A stretch of DNA of 64,000 bases from Odobenus rosmarus divergens (Eukaryota > Chordata > Mammalia > Carnivora > Odobenidae), in the NCBI RefSeq assembly GCF_000321225.1, contig NW_004450302.1, forward strand, positions 3,688,922 through 3,752,921, in the 5' to 3' direction. The notes under the pieces are model-generated. The model was not told the origin of the DNA, searched no databases, and saw only the letters and a list, made by a program, of their open reading frames with translations. Shown one piece after another: positions 51,616 to 64,000 of this stretch; positions within the stretch are counted from its first letter, which is position 1; every line of letters begins with the position of its first letter. Position numbers and translations under genes: made by a program.

Positions 51616-52394
51616 TGGTCCTAGTGACCCTGGTACTGGCAGTGAGTCACAGGCCCCACGAGAAAGGACTGCAATGTGCCTGCGATTTGAACGGTCTCCA
51701 TTGCAGGGTGCTGGAATGAGCAATGGGCTAATCTGTAGGGAGCTTCAGAGTTGGGACCTAGTCAGAAATAGAAACCCGTAAGACTTAAGATGTTGGGTGT
51801 TCCAGATACAACAACAGATTCTATATGAAAGTGAATTCAGGCTGCTGTTGGAATAAAATAATACACATATACACTGCTTTAGAACAGGATTCTTCAAACT
51901 ACAGGTAGGACTTAGGAAAGATATTTACCTTGAATTTTTAATCCACTTATATAAATACGCTTATAGATCTGCATCTCGGATTAGCTGAGTAATGAGAAGA
52001 TACATTTCTTACCAAGGGTCATAGTCAAAGTTTGAAAGCCACTGATTTAGTATATATTGAGGTGGGGGGAGTATCTACTCTATATCCACGGAAAAAAAGT
52101 GTGTTAACCTCACTAGTCCGAGTTACAAGATGACAAAGAGCAAGAGTGGTAATTCTATGATTTGGACAGTTTTGTTCCATTCTAAGAGGATTTAAACAAA
52201 GGGCACTTGAGTAGTAAGATTTCTTTCCCACATCCTTTAGTCCCTCGCTGGAATCCTTAGCCGGAACAAAACAGGGTGGATCCCGAGTTGGGAAGGCTTG
52301 TGACAGAAAACAGTTGGTCTTGCACTTGGCTATGGTCATAGCTCTGAGGGCAAGCCTCACCCAGCATCTCACCACCTCACACCGTATCAGATCA

Positions 52395-52520
52395 TTATTA
52401 TTGTTGAGTCTCCACCACTCAGGACAGAAGCTCCATGGTCTTGTTCACCGCGTGAATTCCCAGTGGCTAGATTAGTGCCCAGCACATATGAGGCACTCAA
52501 TGAACATTCGTGGGCTAAAC
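52395..52520 (+). repeat. L2 LINE 3' tail
   Basis: tcttgttcaccgcgtgaatt and agtgcccagcacatatgagg, then cactcaatgaacattcgtgg. Confidence 0.65.
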
Positions 52521-55500
52521 AGACGAGTGAGGGGGTGAACAGGGGTGGGCGTAGCAGGAGGACCCTCGGCCCAAGTGCCGTATTTTATGATCCTTGCTTT
52601 TTGCCGAAGATACTCCAGTGAGCTGCTTCCATCCGGGCTTCTGGTTCTTCAGACTGCTTCAGATCTCAGTTGGGATCCTTTTCTCAAATACTGTTTTCAA
52701 GGATATGTTCAGATCTTCACTCAGCTGTGGCCAGAAGGGCGTTACTGAAACCCATCATCCCGAGGCAGGCGGCCCCAGCAGATGAGAACTCATCACGTTA
52801 ACTCTGGCCAGCAGCCCTCAAAACGTGTCATCCTTCAGAAGGAGGCCTGTTGGGTTTGTGAGCTGGGCACGACTAAAGGCCACAGATGACAGCAGATCAG
52901 GACTGTTCATCTCACAGAAAACAAGGACAATTCACTGAGCAAGGACACCTCAAAAATGTTGCTGACAAGAGGGTGAGGAAGAAAGGAAGTTAAGAAAGAC
53001 ACACAACAGATATGGCTACTTTTTTTTTTCTTTTTACTTTGAACATTAGCATTAAGTTTGTTACCGTACACATCCAAAGGCCCAGCATGTCGGAAATATC
53101 ATGAAGTGGCACGCCTTGTACCAGAGTCTCACAAGAATAAAATAGACAATGCTACATTGAGTGGTTAAAAATACACAAAAAAGTAGTTTTAAAAGTCTAT
53201 AAATTTTTTATACTTAAAATCATGATTGAGTTGAAATAAAAAAGTGCATTTCAATTGCTAAAAAAATAATATTGGTATAGTTAACACAAGGGGGGAAATC
53301 AGTACGTTGAGGGATCTGACAGGATGCTGGAAAAGAGATGACTCAGGGAAGCTAGGCTAGCTGGGAGATGCAGGGGGAGCGTGGCTCCGCCTCGCCACAG
53401 CTCCCTGGGGCCATGAGCTCTCCTCTCCCCAGTATCTTCCCCATCTGAAGAGATCCTGTCTTACTACCTGTCACCTCCCCAACTGAAAGACTCCTCTACA
53501 CTTCTTTGCAGCAAGAGAGGTACCTGCCCTACACGAGTCCAACTTGACCTTCAATTGCGTCTTCGCAGAGGTAGGAGAGGGACACTGCCCCCTTCTGGAC
53601 TTGACGCAAGTACCCCAGCCGCATGGCCTGAATCCTTGGGACCTAGCAGGCGGAACAGGGACCAAGCAGCTTCTGTTTTGTCAAACTCCTTTGGACAAAA
53701 TGTTCAACATTCAACAACAAGCTTTGTAAACCTAACGCTAAACAATTCCTGGCAAGCAAACTGGATTTTCTTTAAGAAATGAGGAAAAGTGCAAGTGATT
53801 GCAGTATTGTTGGGGAAAACAAAAATAAAAACCAACAAGTTACACCTGGCCACCTGTTACCTCAACCAATCACAGCTTCAGTTTCGCTTTTTGTCAAGTG
53901 TGGGAGTGGGTCAGACTTGGCCGGGGCTGGGGTGGGGGTGGGGGGGGAGGAGCCAGGCAGAGATCTGGTAAGAAGGCCACTCCTGCCTCAATGGGGTAAA
54001 CAGTGACGATCGTTTGCCCTCAGTTATGACCAACCAGCTCACTGTGAGGAAGATGTCGCAGTGAGTACGACAAACTCGAGGTCAGAGCCCTGATGAGGGT
54101 CAGGAGCCGCAGGACAAGTCCCGGACAGAGAGGGAACACAGACTGAATTCCAACCTGGAGAAGCGGCTGCTGCTGGGGACCTCCCAAGGGTCAGGACGCA
54201 GGGTCTGACCCCCCCGAGGACTTGCTCCCTGGCATACCAGACCTGCCCTGGAGCAGAGGGGAGAAGCATTTCCTCTTTCCTACTCCAGAGCCAGGCCTGC
54301 TGCTTGTCCCTCTCTGAGATGTGATCATCCTGTGCTGCTGGTGGGGGGTGTGAGAAAGAAGCAAGCAGGGCTGCCTTCCTGCTGCTCTGCACAACCGAGC
54401 CGCCAAGGAAGGATCCTAAGCTTTCCATCTTGGGGCACTGTTGTTTAAAGCGGCTAATTAAGATGCCTGACCCATGAGGACCTGTGACCCACTCATCAGT
54501 CTTTGCATCCTGAAGGCTGAGCAACTACTGGACTTAGCAATAAGGGAAAATGTCTTAAAAACAAAGATCTATAAACAAGCACGGAGCCAAGAGAGGATAT
54601 TCTGTAAGAGACTTAAAAGCGGGATCTTCCAAAGTTTGAGAATAAAGAAGCTAAAGGACTTTGTTGCTCTCTTGTGGACACGGCCAGTACTGCGGATGGA
54701 AGAGACAGCTCTTGGCAAGAAATGAATAAAATGTGTACTGAAACTGATGGGAAGATTGAGAGGAATTCATCTGACTTTCAGAGGCTGCAGATCTATCCTT
54801 TGGGATACAACTTTAGAAGTAAACACCTAAACCATGCTACACAGTCTCTTTCTTTTTCCCTTTTGGAAAAACCTAATGAGTTGCATCATCAAACACAGAA
54901 AGGATATTTCCAGGAGTGTTAGAGATTCTAAAAGAATAAAATATTTCCCACCAACTTTCAAATGCAATTAAACGCAGCCTTGAGTCCTCTGCAGGATGTG
55001 ATGTGACGTCTCTGTCTCTGCCCTTCTGACCACACGGTCCCTGTTCACCTGTGAAAGACAGGCCAGGAGGAAGCTGGGTCCGCTCAGGGGAGCTGGACAT
55101 TCAGAAACAACTTGATTCTTTGGCACACCCGAGTCAGAGAGAGGCTCTCTGGCTGATCAAAACCAGCAAATGCGAGTATTACATTTCCTTCCGAAGTGAA
55201 GCAAAATTCAGCTTCTGCCCCTTCTTGCCCCATTCCCAAAATTGTTTTCAAGTAATCTGTAACATCCCTGATCTCACCGGAGAAGCTCGAACAGTGTGAA
55301 AGGAACCTGGAACTAGAAAGTGGAGGAGACACTTCTCAGGGCCCTTTGATACTTACACCAAGCGCGCCCTACCCTAGAAGACTTGGAACAAGAACAGTCT
55401 GTCTCAGGGACGTGGCTCCTCCAAGTGTGAGGCCGCCATGCCTCTCCCCAACCTGTTGTACTGCTTCTGACTTCAGAAGAGAAGCCACACATTTCAAAGT

Positions 55501-55610
55501 GGTTACTTTAGGTAGCCAGTTACCAGAAAAGAGGCAAACTTCTAGGTCAGTAACGGGGACCATCAAGGCAAATTAAGGTAGAAAGGATTTAAAACATGAA
55601 ACTCTTGTTA

Positions 55611-55788
55611 TTTATTTCTGTAGTCTACTCTTTTGCATTCTGGAAACTGGTCTTTCAATTCCAAATAGTCGGAGAGGCCTTCAGATGTCTTGAATTTATT
55701 CCTTATCAAACATAACCAATTGTCCCAATTTTGCACTGTCTCACCACTTAACATATCGTCACCAGGCAAAAAGGGTTAGGAATTTATT
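55611..55788 (-). terminator. ZNF652: Cluster of three polyadenylation signals (ZNF652, proximal use)
   Basis: Three canonical AATAAA hexamers within 180 bases on the minus strand, about 5.9 kb after the stop codon. They could end a shorter 3' UTR isoform. Confidence 0.45.
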
Positions 55789-56048
55789 AACAGCTGCCTT
55801 CACAGACCCCCACTTTGTGTGGTTATTAGTCTTGAAAACCTGAGAATTAGTATTATTAACTTTAAGAAGAAGGGACATGGCATTTTAGGTCAGAAAGGAA
55901 CAATTTTTGACTAAGACCAAAATACTCAACTTAATAGCTTTCATTCACTTAAAGAAAAGAAAATGCAACCCAATTTCCTCATTTTAAAGAGTTCCATTTG
56001 TTTTCAGTTTTGGAGGAGATCCGAACAGGAACAAGGGACCCGCACAAC

Positions 56049-56067
56049 GACACACACACACACACAC
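56049..56067. repeat. Short (CA)n
   Basis: About nine CA units within the presumed ZNF652 3' UTR. Confidence 0.85.
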
Positions 56068-59000
56068 GTCAGTTCTGACTGTGAAAGATTAGCCGACTGC
56101 TACAATGGTTTATCAAGAAGGTGCTCCTATCACATGGAGAACACACACTGCAACCCCCTTATTACATCCTTCATATAACATGTATCAATCACACTCTAAA
56201 AATTAATGAGATGAGAAAAGGTTAACTGTAAGTCTCTGAGGGACAGGCGGATGAGAGAGGCAGATCAACAACCAATAAAGGACTTCTGATCAACCCAGAG
56301 AGCGATTTCAAATTCATCTGACTCAACTAGAATTATGGGTACAATCTTCCGGAATGTTCCTGGAAGAGAGAGGGCACGCAGGAGCAGGGCCAGCAACAGC
56401 AGTATTCGGGATCCCTTCATCAGAAAGGGGAGGCATTCAGGGAGACCCACCAGGAGAAGATGTTCCAAAGAGGTGCTCAGTGACCTTTAATTTTAAAGGA
56501 ACATCTCATTTCTGGTGAAGAAAAAACAAGGAGTAAGGATAAAATCTTTCATCATTAGCGATGGAATAGGTCAAGAAATAAGATCAAAGCAAAAGTGTAA
56601 AATGTAATCTGAAAGTGACATGGGTAAACAGAACAGGAATAGGTCCAGAATTCGTATCCAAGGGCCTAGCTAGTTTGTAGAGCCGAACCAGTGGGAATAA
56701 GGGTGACTTCCAATACTCAGGAGAATGAAATAATCAGAGGTAGGATTCAGACCAGGGAAAGAATGTTCCAGGATGCTGGCTTTTTGAAGGCACTCAAGAA
56801 CAGAGTGAAAGACTGAGCTGCAGTGAGCTAACGGGGCGGGGGAGGGGGTCCGGGGGGGGATCAGGGGGAAGTGTGGACTCACGTATCTGTCACAAGGAAA
56901 TAAACACAACTCCAGGAACATTGTGACAATACATATATTATCGAGGAATACATAGAGTAACAAGGTAGTAGAAATCCACTTTATAAGTAGTTTCTTACAA
57001 CAAATATAGCTTCTACTTAGGGAATAAGAAAGAGAAGTCTGTTTTCTGGATATGCCACTCTGCAAAACAGCTGTGACTTAAATCAAGAATTGGATTAAAT
57101 GGTACATTATCTGGTCCTTTAAACAAATTTACTGAAGCTAAGGCTTCAAAGTTGGGACAACCAAGGAGTTTGCTTTTCCTTTGAATCTTGCAAAACCTAT
57201 CCTCTAAGACAAAAAGATCTGATCATAGAGTCTATAAAAAGTCTAGAGAGTATAAAAGTATAGAACTATGAAAGTGGACATATTGATGGCAACTTGTATG
57301 GCTTCCATAGAAAGTGTGGAGAGGATCTCTGGTTTGCTTTGTCGAGGTAGCGTCCAGGGCTGGAAGGCCATCGTTATTTAGTAAAAATGCTACAGATGAC
57401 AGGAGCAGGGTAGTTCAGTTGTTCTTATTGCATAAAAACGCCACTGTCTCTCGTGGCTAATGACCTTTCATTCCTGAAAAGAAATGATCTCTTGGGAAAT
57501 TTCCTATCTTGGTCTAGGCAAAGAGAAATTAAAACCCGGTATTTGTTGGCTCAATGTTATTGTCTGAAGAATTCCAAGCGAGCCGGTTTTTGTCGCGGTA
57601 GGATAGTTGATAAAATTCTTGAATGTAACTTATCCCCCTTTTCATTAAAATACTTCCCGTACCGTCTAGAACAGCACCAAAATGTTGGTCACGTGGATCG
57701 GCAACGTCATACAAGTTGTCTCTTCTAGACAGTAGCTCAAACAGAACGGTTTCTCCTAATTTCTGTTTTCTTCCTTCTTCTTCCTCTTCTTTTTACAATA
57801 AAACCCTACCTACCATTCTGTTTCACTGACTGAAATCTGCAAGATGGGGAAAATAAATACCATCGGCAATGGATTTCTATTTCTGCCTGATCTCAAAATT
57901 TAAAACTTCCAGTGACATAAAAATAAACACACATATCCATTTGACAAACAGAAGAACTGAAAACAATTTCAAGAACTAGAAAATTCAGTTGACAAGCGTT
58001 TCTTTAGCGTATTTTGCCTTCAGTTAGTATCCTAGGGACAATCAAATTATAGGGAGCCTCTAACCACAATGAAAAGGTACTTCCAAACAAATGTAGTTTT
58101 TAAAAAAGATGGTACAACCACGGTAATGTCATGCTCAGTCATCAATTTAGAACAATTCATGTAAATGGTAGACTGAAAGTATACATAACTGACTTGCAAA
58201 AGATTTCTTTGAACTTCCATAAAGTCTTATGTGGAGACTCCCGGCTTGCTTAAAAAATAAGAATCAAATCACAAATATACACGGAAATGAAGCCACATGC
58301 CTTTAAACTTTTCATCTTTTCTTCATTCAAATTAAAAAATCTAACTCAGTATGAGCCTACCTGACTCAATTTGAGAAAGCAGCAAGCAGCCTTTCGTTAA
58401 GGCTAAGGAAGAGTTCATATTTGAATGATAAATCTACGAGAAAAGCATAGAAAAAGAAAGAAAAAAAAAAAGCAATGTCAGCTCAAGAAAGGCCTTGGGG
58501 AATTTTCCTCGAGTATGCCTTAACCCTACCAACGATACAAGCCTTTGAGGACAGTAAAATTAAGTAATGAGAAAAAGCCTCAATTGGATATCTATATAAC
58601 GCTGAAATGTGGCCTTTGTTGTCTTTAAAAGACGAAGGACAGATAAGGGCTGAGAACTCAAACTCCTCCATGGTTCTTTTTTTCATAAACAGATAGCAAG
58701 CAGGCATGAAGTTCTGGAGTCACATGTCGGAGGGAACACACCACAGAATGCAACTTTCATCCTAGTGAAGGACCCCAATCAAATTTCCAACCCTGAGTTT
58801 GAGTCTTAAGCACATTAAACCTGATGCACATATATGTTTAAGGCTTAATCCTGCAGTTCTTGTATTCAGAAGCATGAATGTTGCAAATATTCTTAATGCA
58901 TTTCATCACTTATATGTGATATGACACTGATAAGGAGTCATTACGTTCTGGAGCAGTGTTCCTGAAGACCACAAATCCCAAGTCAGGGAAGGTAATACTT

Positions 59001-61646
59001 ATCTAGGGAAAAAAAAAATTAGAGGTTTCCAGATTGTTCCACAATACATTTCACTGTGAAATGTATTATGTGACAATGCTGATTTAAAAAAAAAAATCCT
59101 TTTTTTGCTTCTGTTAAGGGTGGTGGTGATTATTTGCTTAATACTGGTTTTCCTATGTAGTAGGCATTTCCTTATGGCTATATTCACTTGGATGAAAAAA
59201 TCAAATATGACTACCTGAATTTTCCAGTGTATAATTATAGTACACTTCATAAAATGGTTGATTTAATGGTCTCAAGTCTGGAATTCAGAACTGCTGCCCA
59301 ATATGGTAAATTTATGTAGAATAAAATAAGGTACTATAACCAATTAATTAAGTTGCAATTTACATCTTTAAAAAAACCATCTTAATATTATAGGCTTGGC
59401 CATTAAGTAATGATACATCTACATGAAGGTGTAGATCCATCCACAAACTTTTCATGGAATGGGAAGGAGACTGTGGAGTAAGAGGAGGCAGCCACTAAAG
59501 AAATAACGGTCACAAACAAGAAACTAACTTTCCTTATCGGTTTGGGTACCCGGGTGTCCAAAAACCAAATACAAAGATTTAAAATAACATTCTTTAGAAA
59601 TTACATCCACAAACAGGAAGAAAAGTAGGTCTTGGGCTACTTTTCTGCCTCATTCCAAAATTTTCCTATGCTCATCATAGAAGAGGAAAGGCAATCATCA
59701 AAAGGAAAAAGTGTGGAAATTTTAAACCAAAAAGCTAGTAGAGAACGTGGTATTTACAAAACAGGGACTTGACCTCACTTGAGAGTTCCATTTTTTCCTA
59801 CCACAGAGCTAATCAGCCAGAAAAGTGCTTGAAGCATATCTGCACATTTAATATTAAAAATTAAAAATAAATAAAAGCCAGGGTTCTGATTCAGGCAAGG
59901 ATCTAAGAGCCTGAAGAAAGAAAAATGAAGAAATGTACAGATTAAAACACAGGGGGAGAGAGAGAAAGAAAGCAGACCTAGCTTTGGAACTCAGTTCTCT
60001 GAGATGGAGGAAAAAAAAACACAACACAATTTTTAGCTATACTGAGTCTGGAGAAATCTGATCAGTTAAATACGAGCAATAGGTTAGCCCTTCTCTTCAG
60101 CCTGTCGTATGTAAGCTCCTGATTGATCGTGCTCTTTCGAAGCTTCACAAACCTGGAAAAGTAACCTGTCTTAAAGGTGTTAGAGACGCTGCTCTCACCA
60201 CCTGTCAACACTGTGTCACATAATTACCTGCAGCGAACGGGGCAGCAAAATGTAGGAGTTTTCCTTCCCTCGCTACAATTTAAACTGTGATAGAATAGCT
60301 CAAAGTTGTGGATATACCCATGGATGAAGAGACATTTGAAAACTCACAGTCAATTTGTTCTCATGCCAACTTCTCAGCTACTGTCAGCAACATCATGTTT
60401 GTGATTTTAGTGTACTATTTTATCTTGTCACAACAATTCTAGAAAAACACAGCAACCTCAAAACGAGCAGTGTAGCATAAGACTTCCATTTGTCGTCGCC
60501 ACAGGTGGAACATGGGCAAGCTCTGGGGACAGCGAGAAACAGACATGACTGAGGACACCACCCCCCCCACCCCCCGCTTCCTCCTCCTGATGGTGAACAG
60601 CTTGACTCAGAGTTTTAAAACCCGCAAGCTTTAGGTGACTTCCCTGGGAAAGATCCAACTCCTTGCCAATCGTTCCATTTAATGCGATGACCCCACCAAG
60701 TGAAACGCGGAGGACAGGAGCGTGTCAACAAGCCTAACACACTGACACTTGAGTGTGATGCAGAGATTTGAAAAACTAGCAAGGACTTACGTCAAGTTCT
60801 GAAAGCAAAACCTCACCGTGCAGTAACCTGGTGTCAGGAGACCCTCTCAGATACAGCTAGTCTCTGAAGCACCTTTGAGTTGTACGGATGTAAGAATAAC
60901 TTTGAACTATAGAAGTTATATGCATCTTTAAGAATCACATTTTGATGATTATAAAAATTTTTTTTCTATTTTACAACATAGGCCCAGCTACACTGAAAAA
61001 ATTACACCGCTTATTGAAATACATTTCATTTTAGAAACAGACCACTAAAGAAGTCCATACAAAAACTCTAAAATAATTTCTGTAGTAAAATAAAGAGTGC
61101 GTTAGGAGAGCTACACAAAGAAGAAACTTCCCGTCTTTCTCTATAATGCTGGGTATACTGGGAAACACGGCCGGCCCCATTCTGAAGCCAGCACCAAAAG
61201 CTGAAAAGAATTTGTTACGATACACAGTGATACAATTAATGCTCTGGATTAATCTCACAGCCTTCCCGATTAGTACAAAGGAAACCAGGCCTGTCCCCTC
61301 TTTGAGGAGAAGCCGGGATATAAAAGCAAGCATACCTCATCAGCTGATATGAAATTATAAAATTCCACAAGTCTGAGTATTTGAAATTTATAAAAGTCAC
61401 CAGAAAATGCAAGCAAATTGGGCTTTAGTTCGGTGGTTCCCCTGGTTTAGATGACAGTTCCCTCCGTGAGCTCAAGGTGGTCTTCGCGTTCATTCCCTTG
61501 GATGTGTTGATTCACCAAGACAATGACAAAGCTCTTGGTGGAGGCTGAGGAGAGTCTGACAGCTACAGAAATGCTCACCAACTCCCTCTCTGCAAACTCA
61601 CACACGGGCACACAACTCGTGGAGAACACACTTAAGGAGATGGATG

Positions 61647-62158
61647 TTAATGATGCTGTGCTGAACTGTTCTTCTCGGCCAGGTGCCGCAGGAAGTTGTC
61701 CTCACCCGGGCCTCTATGATTTAAAGGCTCGCTCTTGAAGAGAGCTGGAGGTGGGGGGAGGTGAGGGACGGGAGGGATAGGGAGGTGGTGGGGGTGGTGA
61801 GGGTGTGGGTGGATGTGGAGGTGTGAGAAGGGGTGGGGGATGGGCCGGGGGGGGAGAGTGCTCACAGGATTCATACTGATCGGAGGGGTGGGGGTCGTGG
61901 GTGTGTTCACCACAGAAGGAACTGGGGTGGCCGGGGAAGTTGTGAGTGGGATCTGGACAGCAGGCGGCACATTCACGGGGCTGGTCACCCGAAAGCACTT
62001 TTCCTTGTGGGCCTTAAGCATGTTGGAGAAGCGGAATCGCTGGCCACACACGTCACACGGATAGGGCTTCTCGCCTGTGTGAGTTCTGCGGTGCCTCTTC
62101 ATGTTGGGGCGACTGGTGAAGCTTTTGCCACAGATTTCACAGATAAAGGGTTTCTCTC
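61647..62158 (-). CDS. ZNF652: ZNF652, zinc finger protein 652, last coding exon (partial gene)
   Basis: C-terminal 169 codons plus stop of a C2H2 zinc-finger transcriptional repressor that recruits CBFA2T3 (MTG16/ETO2) (established). The exon starts two bases into a Gly codon after a T-rich tract ending CATCTCAG. It encodes GEKPF, a classical C2H2 finger (CEICGKSF...HRRTH), an HTGEKPY linker and a final degenerate finger ending in Cys (CDVCGQRF...HKEKC, C2HC). A Pro/His-rich tail follows ([30 protein letters not shown]) ending SSAQHH, the human C terminus as recalled. The other fingers lie to the right, beyond position 64000. Confidence 0.95.
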
Positions 62159-63274
62159 CTGAGATGAACACAGACACAAAAAAAATGATTAACATACTAG
62201 GCGGTAATTACATGCTCACGCTATTCCTCACATTTAACCAGGAGATTAGCACTCCTCTCCCTTACAGCATGTCATATTCAAAGAGTCTCCCAAAGTTGGG
62301 AATTAACAAGTAAGAGCAGACAGGAGTAAAACTTACATACAACCTACCATCTGGGCATGGTTAAAAAAAAAAAAAAAGGCATCTACAGTAGTGATCCTTC
62401 ACATCCTACGTGAAGAACCGTTCCAGTCAGTTCCCTGTGCTCAAGGCGGCTAAGACCGCGGCCCGTATCTCTGCCTCTTAAATTTAGGCAAAGTTTGTCC
62501 GTTAGCCATTTCTGAATTCCAAACAAAAGAAAGACTGCTAGAAATGTCCCGTGGAGCAAAGAAGTCTCTTGGTGTCTACCCGCACGTAATTAGCGTGTGG
62601 CATACTTCTTGGTGTTGGACTTGGAAAATGCTGGATGGCTCACCCGCCACCAGGACTCCCACGCTGCAGAGACTCCCAGTGCGAGAGCTGTGGGCATTTC
62701 TGCAGACAATTTCTTCATTCTGTGGGAGCACCTGGCACATCTGAAGAGCACATGGCGCTCCTAGTGCCAGCCTACTAACTGCCCCCAAGAGATTCTGACA
62801 ACCCAAACTGTCCCCACACCACTCCCAAACGTCCATGGGTGTGGGGAGGGTTGGGAGGCGGCTCCTGGCCTTGGCTGAGAAGCATGGGGCTGATGAGTCA
62901 AAAAGGAAACAAAATTCCATAATTCTAAAGGCACCGAGGGAGGAAATAAGGGCTTCATTTTTAGGGTTCCTAACTCTTCTTTGGACCACAACACGGTTCC
63001 ATGCTGTCTGCTGCTCTTCTACCTGGGCCACAGCGGGAAACCAGATGGCTTTTGAACATGTATGTCCGTTCGCCACTTCATACGGAATGCTAGGGTGAGC
63101 ACCTGCGTACACAGGTTTCCGGGGCCATATGCTTGCACTGACTGAGTCCTTCGTCAGTTCTCAGGGTACGCAGCTTGTACTTTACTGTAACTCCTGCTGC
63201 AAGAGGCTGTTCTCGCCTCAGGTACGGCTCCCTGACCGGCGTCCTTGCTCTACTCTGCATAAATAATAGCTATG

Positions 63275-63480
63275 GTGTATGGAGGCTTCCTGTGTGCCTG
63301 GTCCCGTTCTAACCACTTTCCATCTATGAATTCTAGTGATCCTCAGAGCGACAGCCCGTATGAGGCAGCTGTTATCATCTCTACATTACTGATGGGGAAA
63401 TTAAGGAACTTGCCCAGAGTTCTACAGCTAGAGAGCCGGGATTTCAAACTGCAGTCTGGTTCCCTCCAGAGCGTGCTTTG
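63275..63480 (-). repeat. MIR SINE, reverse
   Basis: tcctcagagcgacagcccgt, attactgatggggaaattaa and acttgcccagagttctacag. Confidence 0.75.
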
Positions 63481-63745
63481 ACACATAAAACACAGCACTT
63501 CACACCTTGATGCTTCGTGCATCCCTGCACAACGAGGGAAAGTAACATCCCTCCTGTTCTCCGCTCCGGACCCCTTCGTACACGAGCAGAGAACACCTCT
63601 TCACCCATATCATAGTCCTTATTTCTTCTGTCTTTGGAAACTGACAGCCCCCGCTGCCCTCCTTCTCTGAAAGCCAGAATTTCCTCGCTTCCTCAAGAGA
63701 CTAGACTGTGCAGTCAGGAGGGATCAGTCTTGTATTCAGCTTTTT

Positions 63746-63942
63746 ATTTTATTTTTTTTTAAAGATTTTATTTATTTATTTGACAGAGAGAGACACAGCG
63801 AGAGAGGGAACACAAGCAGGGGGAGAGGGAGAAGCAGGCTTCCCAGGGAGCAGGGAGCCCGATGTGGGGCTCGATCCCAGGACCCTGGGACCATGACCTG
63901 AGCCGAAGGCAGATGCTTAACGACTGAGCCACCCAGGGCCCC
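63746..63942 (-). mobile_element. Carnivoran SINE (SINEC), reverse, in ZNF652 intron
   Basis: Flanked by tgtattcagcttttt at 63731-63745 and its copy with one mismatch at 63943-63957. Near-full-length. Confidence 0.93.
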
Positions 63943-64000
63943 TGTATTCAACTTTTTAGGTAACTTCAGAGCCTACCTTGTTTTCCATCTTTTTAATCCG

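Larger units (their letters stand above)
53015..61646 (-). other. ZNF652: Probable ZNF652 3' UTR (long)
   Basis: About 8.6 kb downstream of the ZNF652 stop on the minus strand. It is AT-rich and has no SINE, LINE or LTR that I can recognise, while the neighbouring 44-52 kb carries one every 1-2 kb. Minus-strand AATAAA signals cluster at 55611-55616, 55695-55700 and 55783-55788, and a variant AGTAAA lies at about 53034-53039 next to an A run, a plausible distal end. Many ATTTA-type AU-rich motifs occur. Human ZNF652 also has a long last exon (recalled). The exact end is unknown. Confidence 0.6.
62159..64000 (-). other. ZNF652: ZNF652 last intron (partial)
   Basis: Extends past the window edge. 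It holds a reverse MIR (63275-63480) and a SINE (63746-63942). No additional coding exon is seen. Confidence 0.7.

Noticed and set aside
1..64000. CRISPR arrays, operons, phage or bacterial mobile systems
   Set aside because: The window is vertebrate nuclear DNA with spliced genes; the only regularly spaced repeats are short microsatellites and small tandem arrays.

Overview
The window is nuclear DNA from a placental mammal, most likely a caniform carnivoran of the arctoid group (bear, mustelid or pinniped). Two things support this. First, the split genes match human orthologues exon by exon. Second, about fifteen copies of a tRNA-derived carnivoran SINE (CAN-SINE/SINEC type: tRNA-like head, CT-rich middle, AATAAA-rich tail) are scattered over it, most with target-site duplications. 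Their sequence looks arctoid rather than canid or felid; that last step rests on my memory of the subfamilies. Older mammalian layers (MIR, L2, an ERVL remnant, MLT1 and a Tigger2-like transposon) are also present.

The layout matches human 17q21.32-q21.33. GNGT2 (minus, 368-978, two coding exons, 69 aa) lies head to head with ABI3 (plus, 3578-12325, eight coding exons, 366 aa). ABI3 is tail to tail with PHOSPHO1 (minus, coding 13950-16554, two coding exons, 267 aa). A candidate PHOSPHO1 promoter lies near 20.0 kb. From about 20.4 to 52.5 kb I find no protein-coding gene, only interspersed repeats plus two GC-rich regions (29.0-29.55 kb and 35.8-36.7 kb) that may be promoters of unannotated non-coding transcripts. 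An ERVL provirus remnant fills about 41.2-43.9 kb. The last coding exon of ZNF652 (minus, 61647-62158) is followed by an AT-rich stretch of about 8.6 kb (about 53.0-61.6 kb) with no repeat I can recognise, best explained as the long ZNF652 3' UTR. The last intron of ZNF652 runs off the right edge.

The genes do not form a pathway. GNGT2 is the G-protein gamma subunit of cone phototransduction. ABI3 is an SH3 adaptor of the actin-regulating WAVE/Abi system. PHOSPHO1 is the matrix-vesicle phosphatase of bone mineralisation. ZNF652 is a zinc-finger repressor. All three complete reading frames are intact and equal the human lengths as I recall them. I found no evidence of an undescribed gene system. 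The most interesting unexplained signals are a miRNA-like hairpin at 22694-22752, an internal 5S rRNA fragment at 33725-33800, the orphan CpG island at 35.8-36.7 kb, and several unusual splice-site and promoter features.
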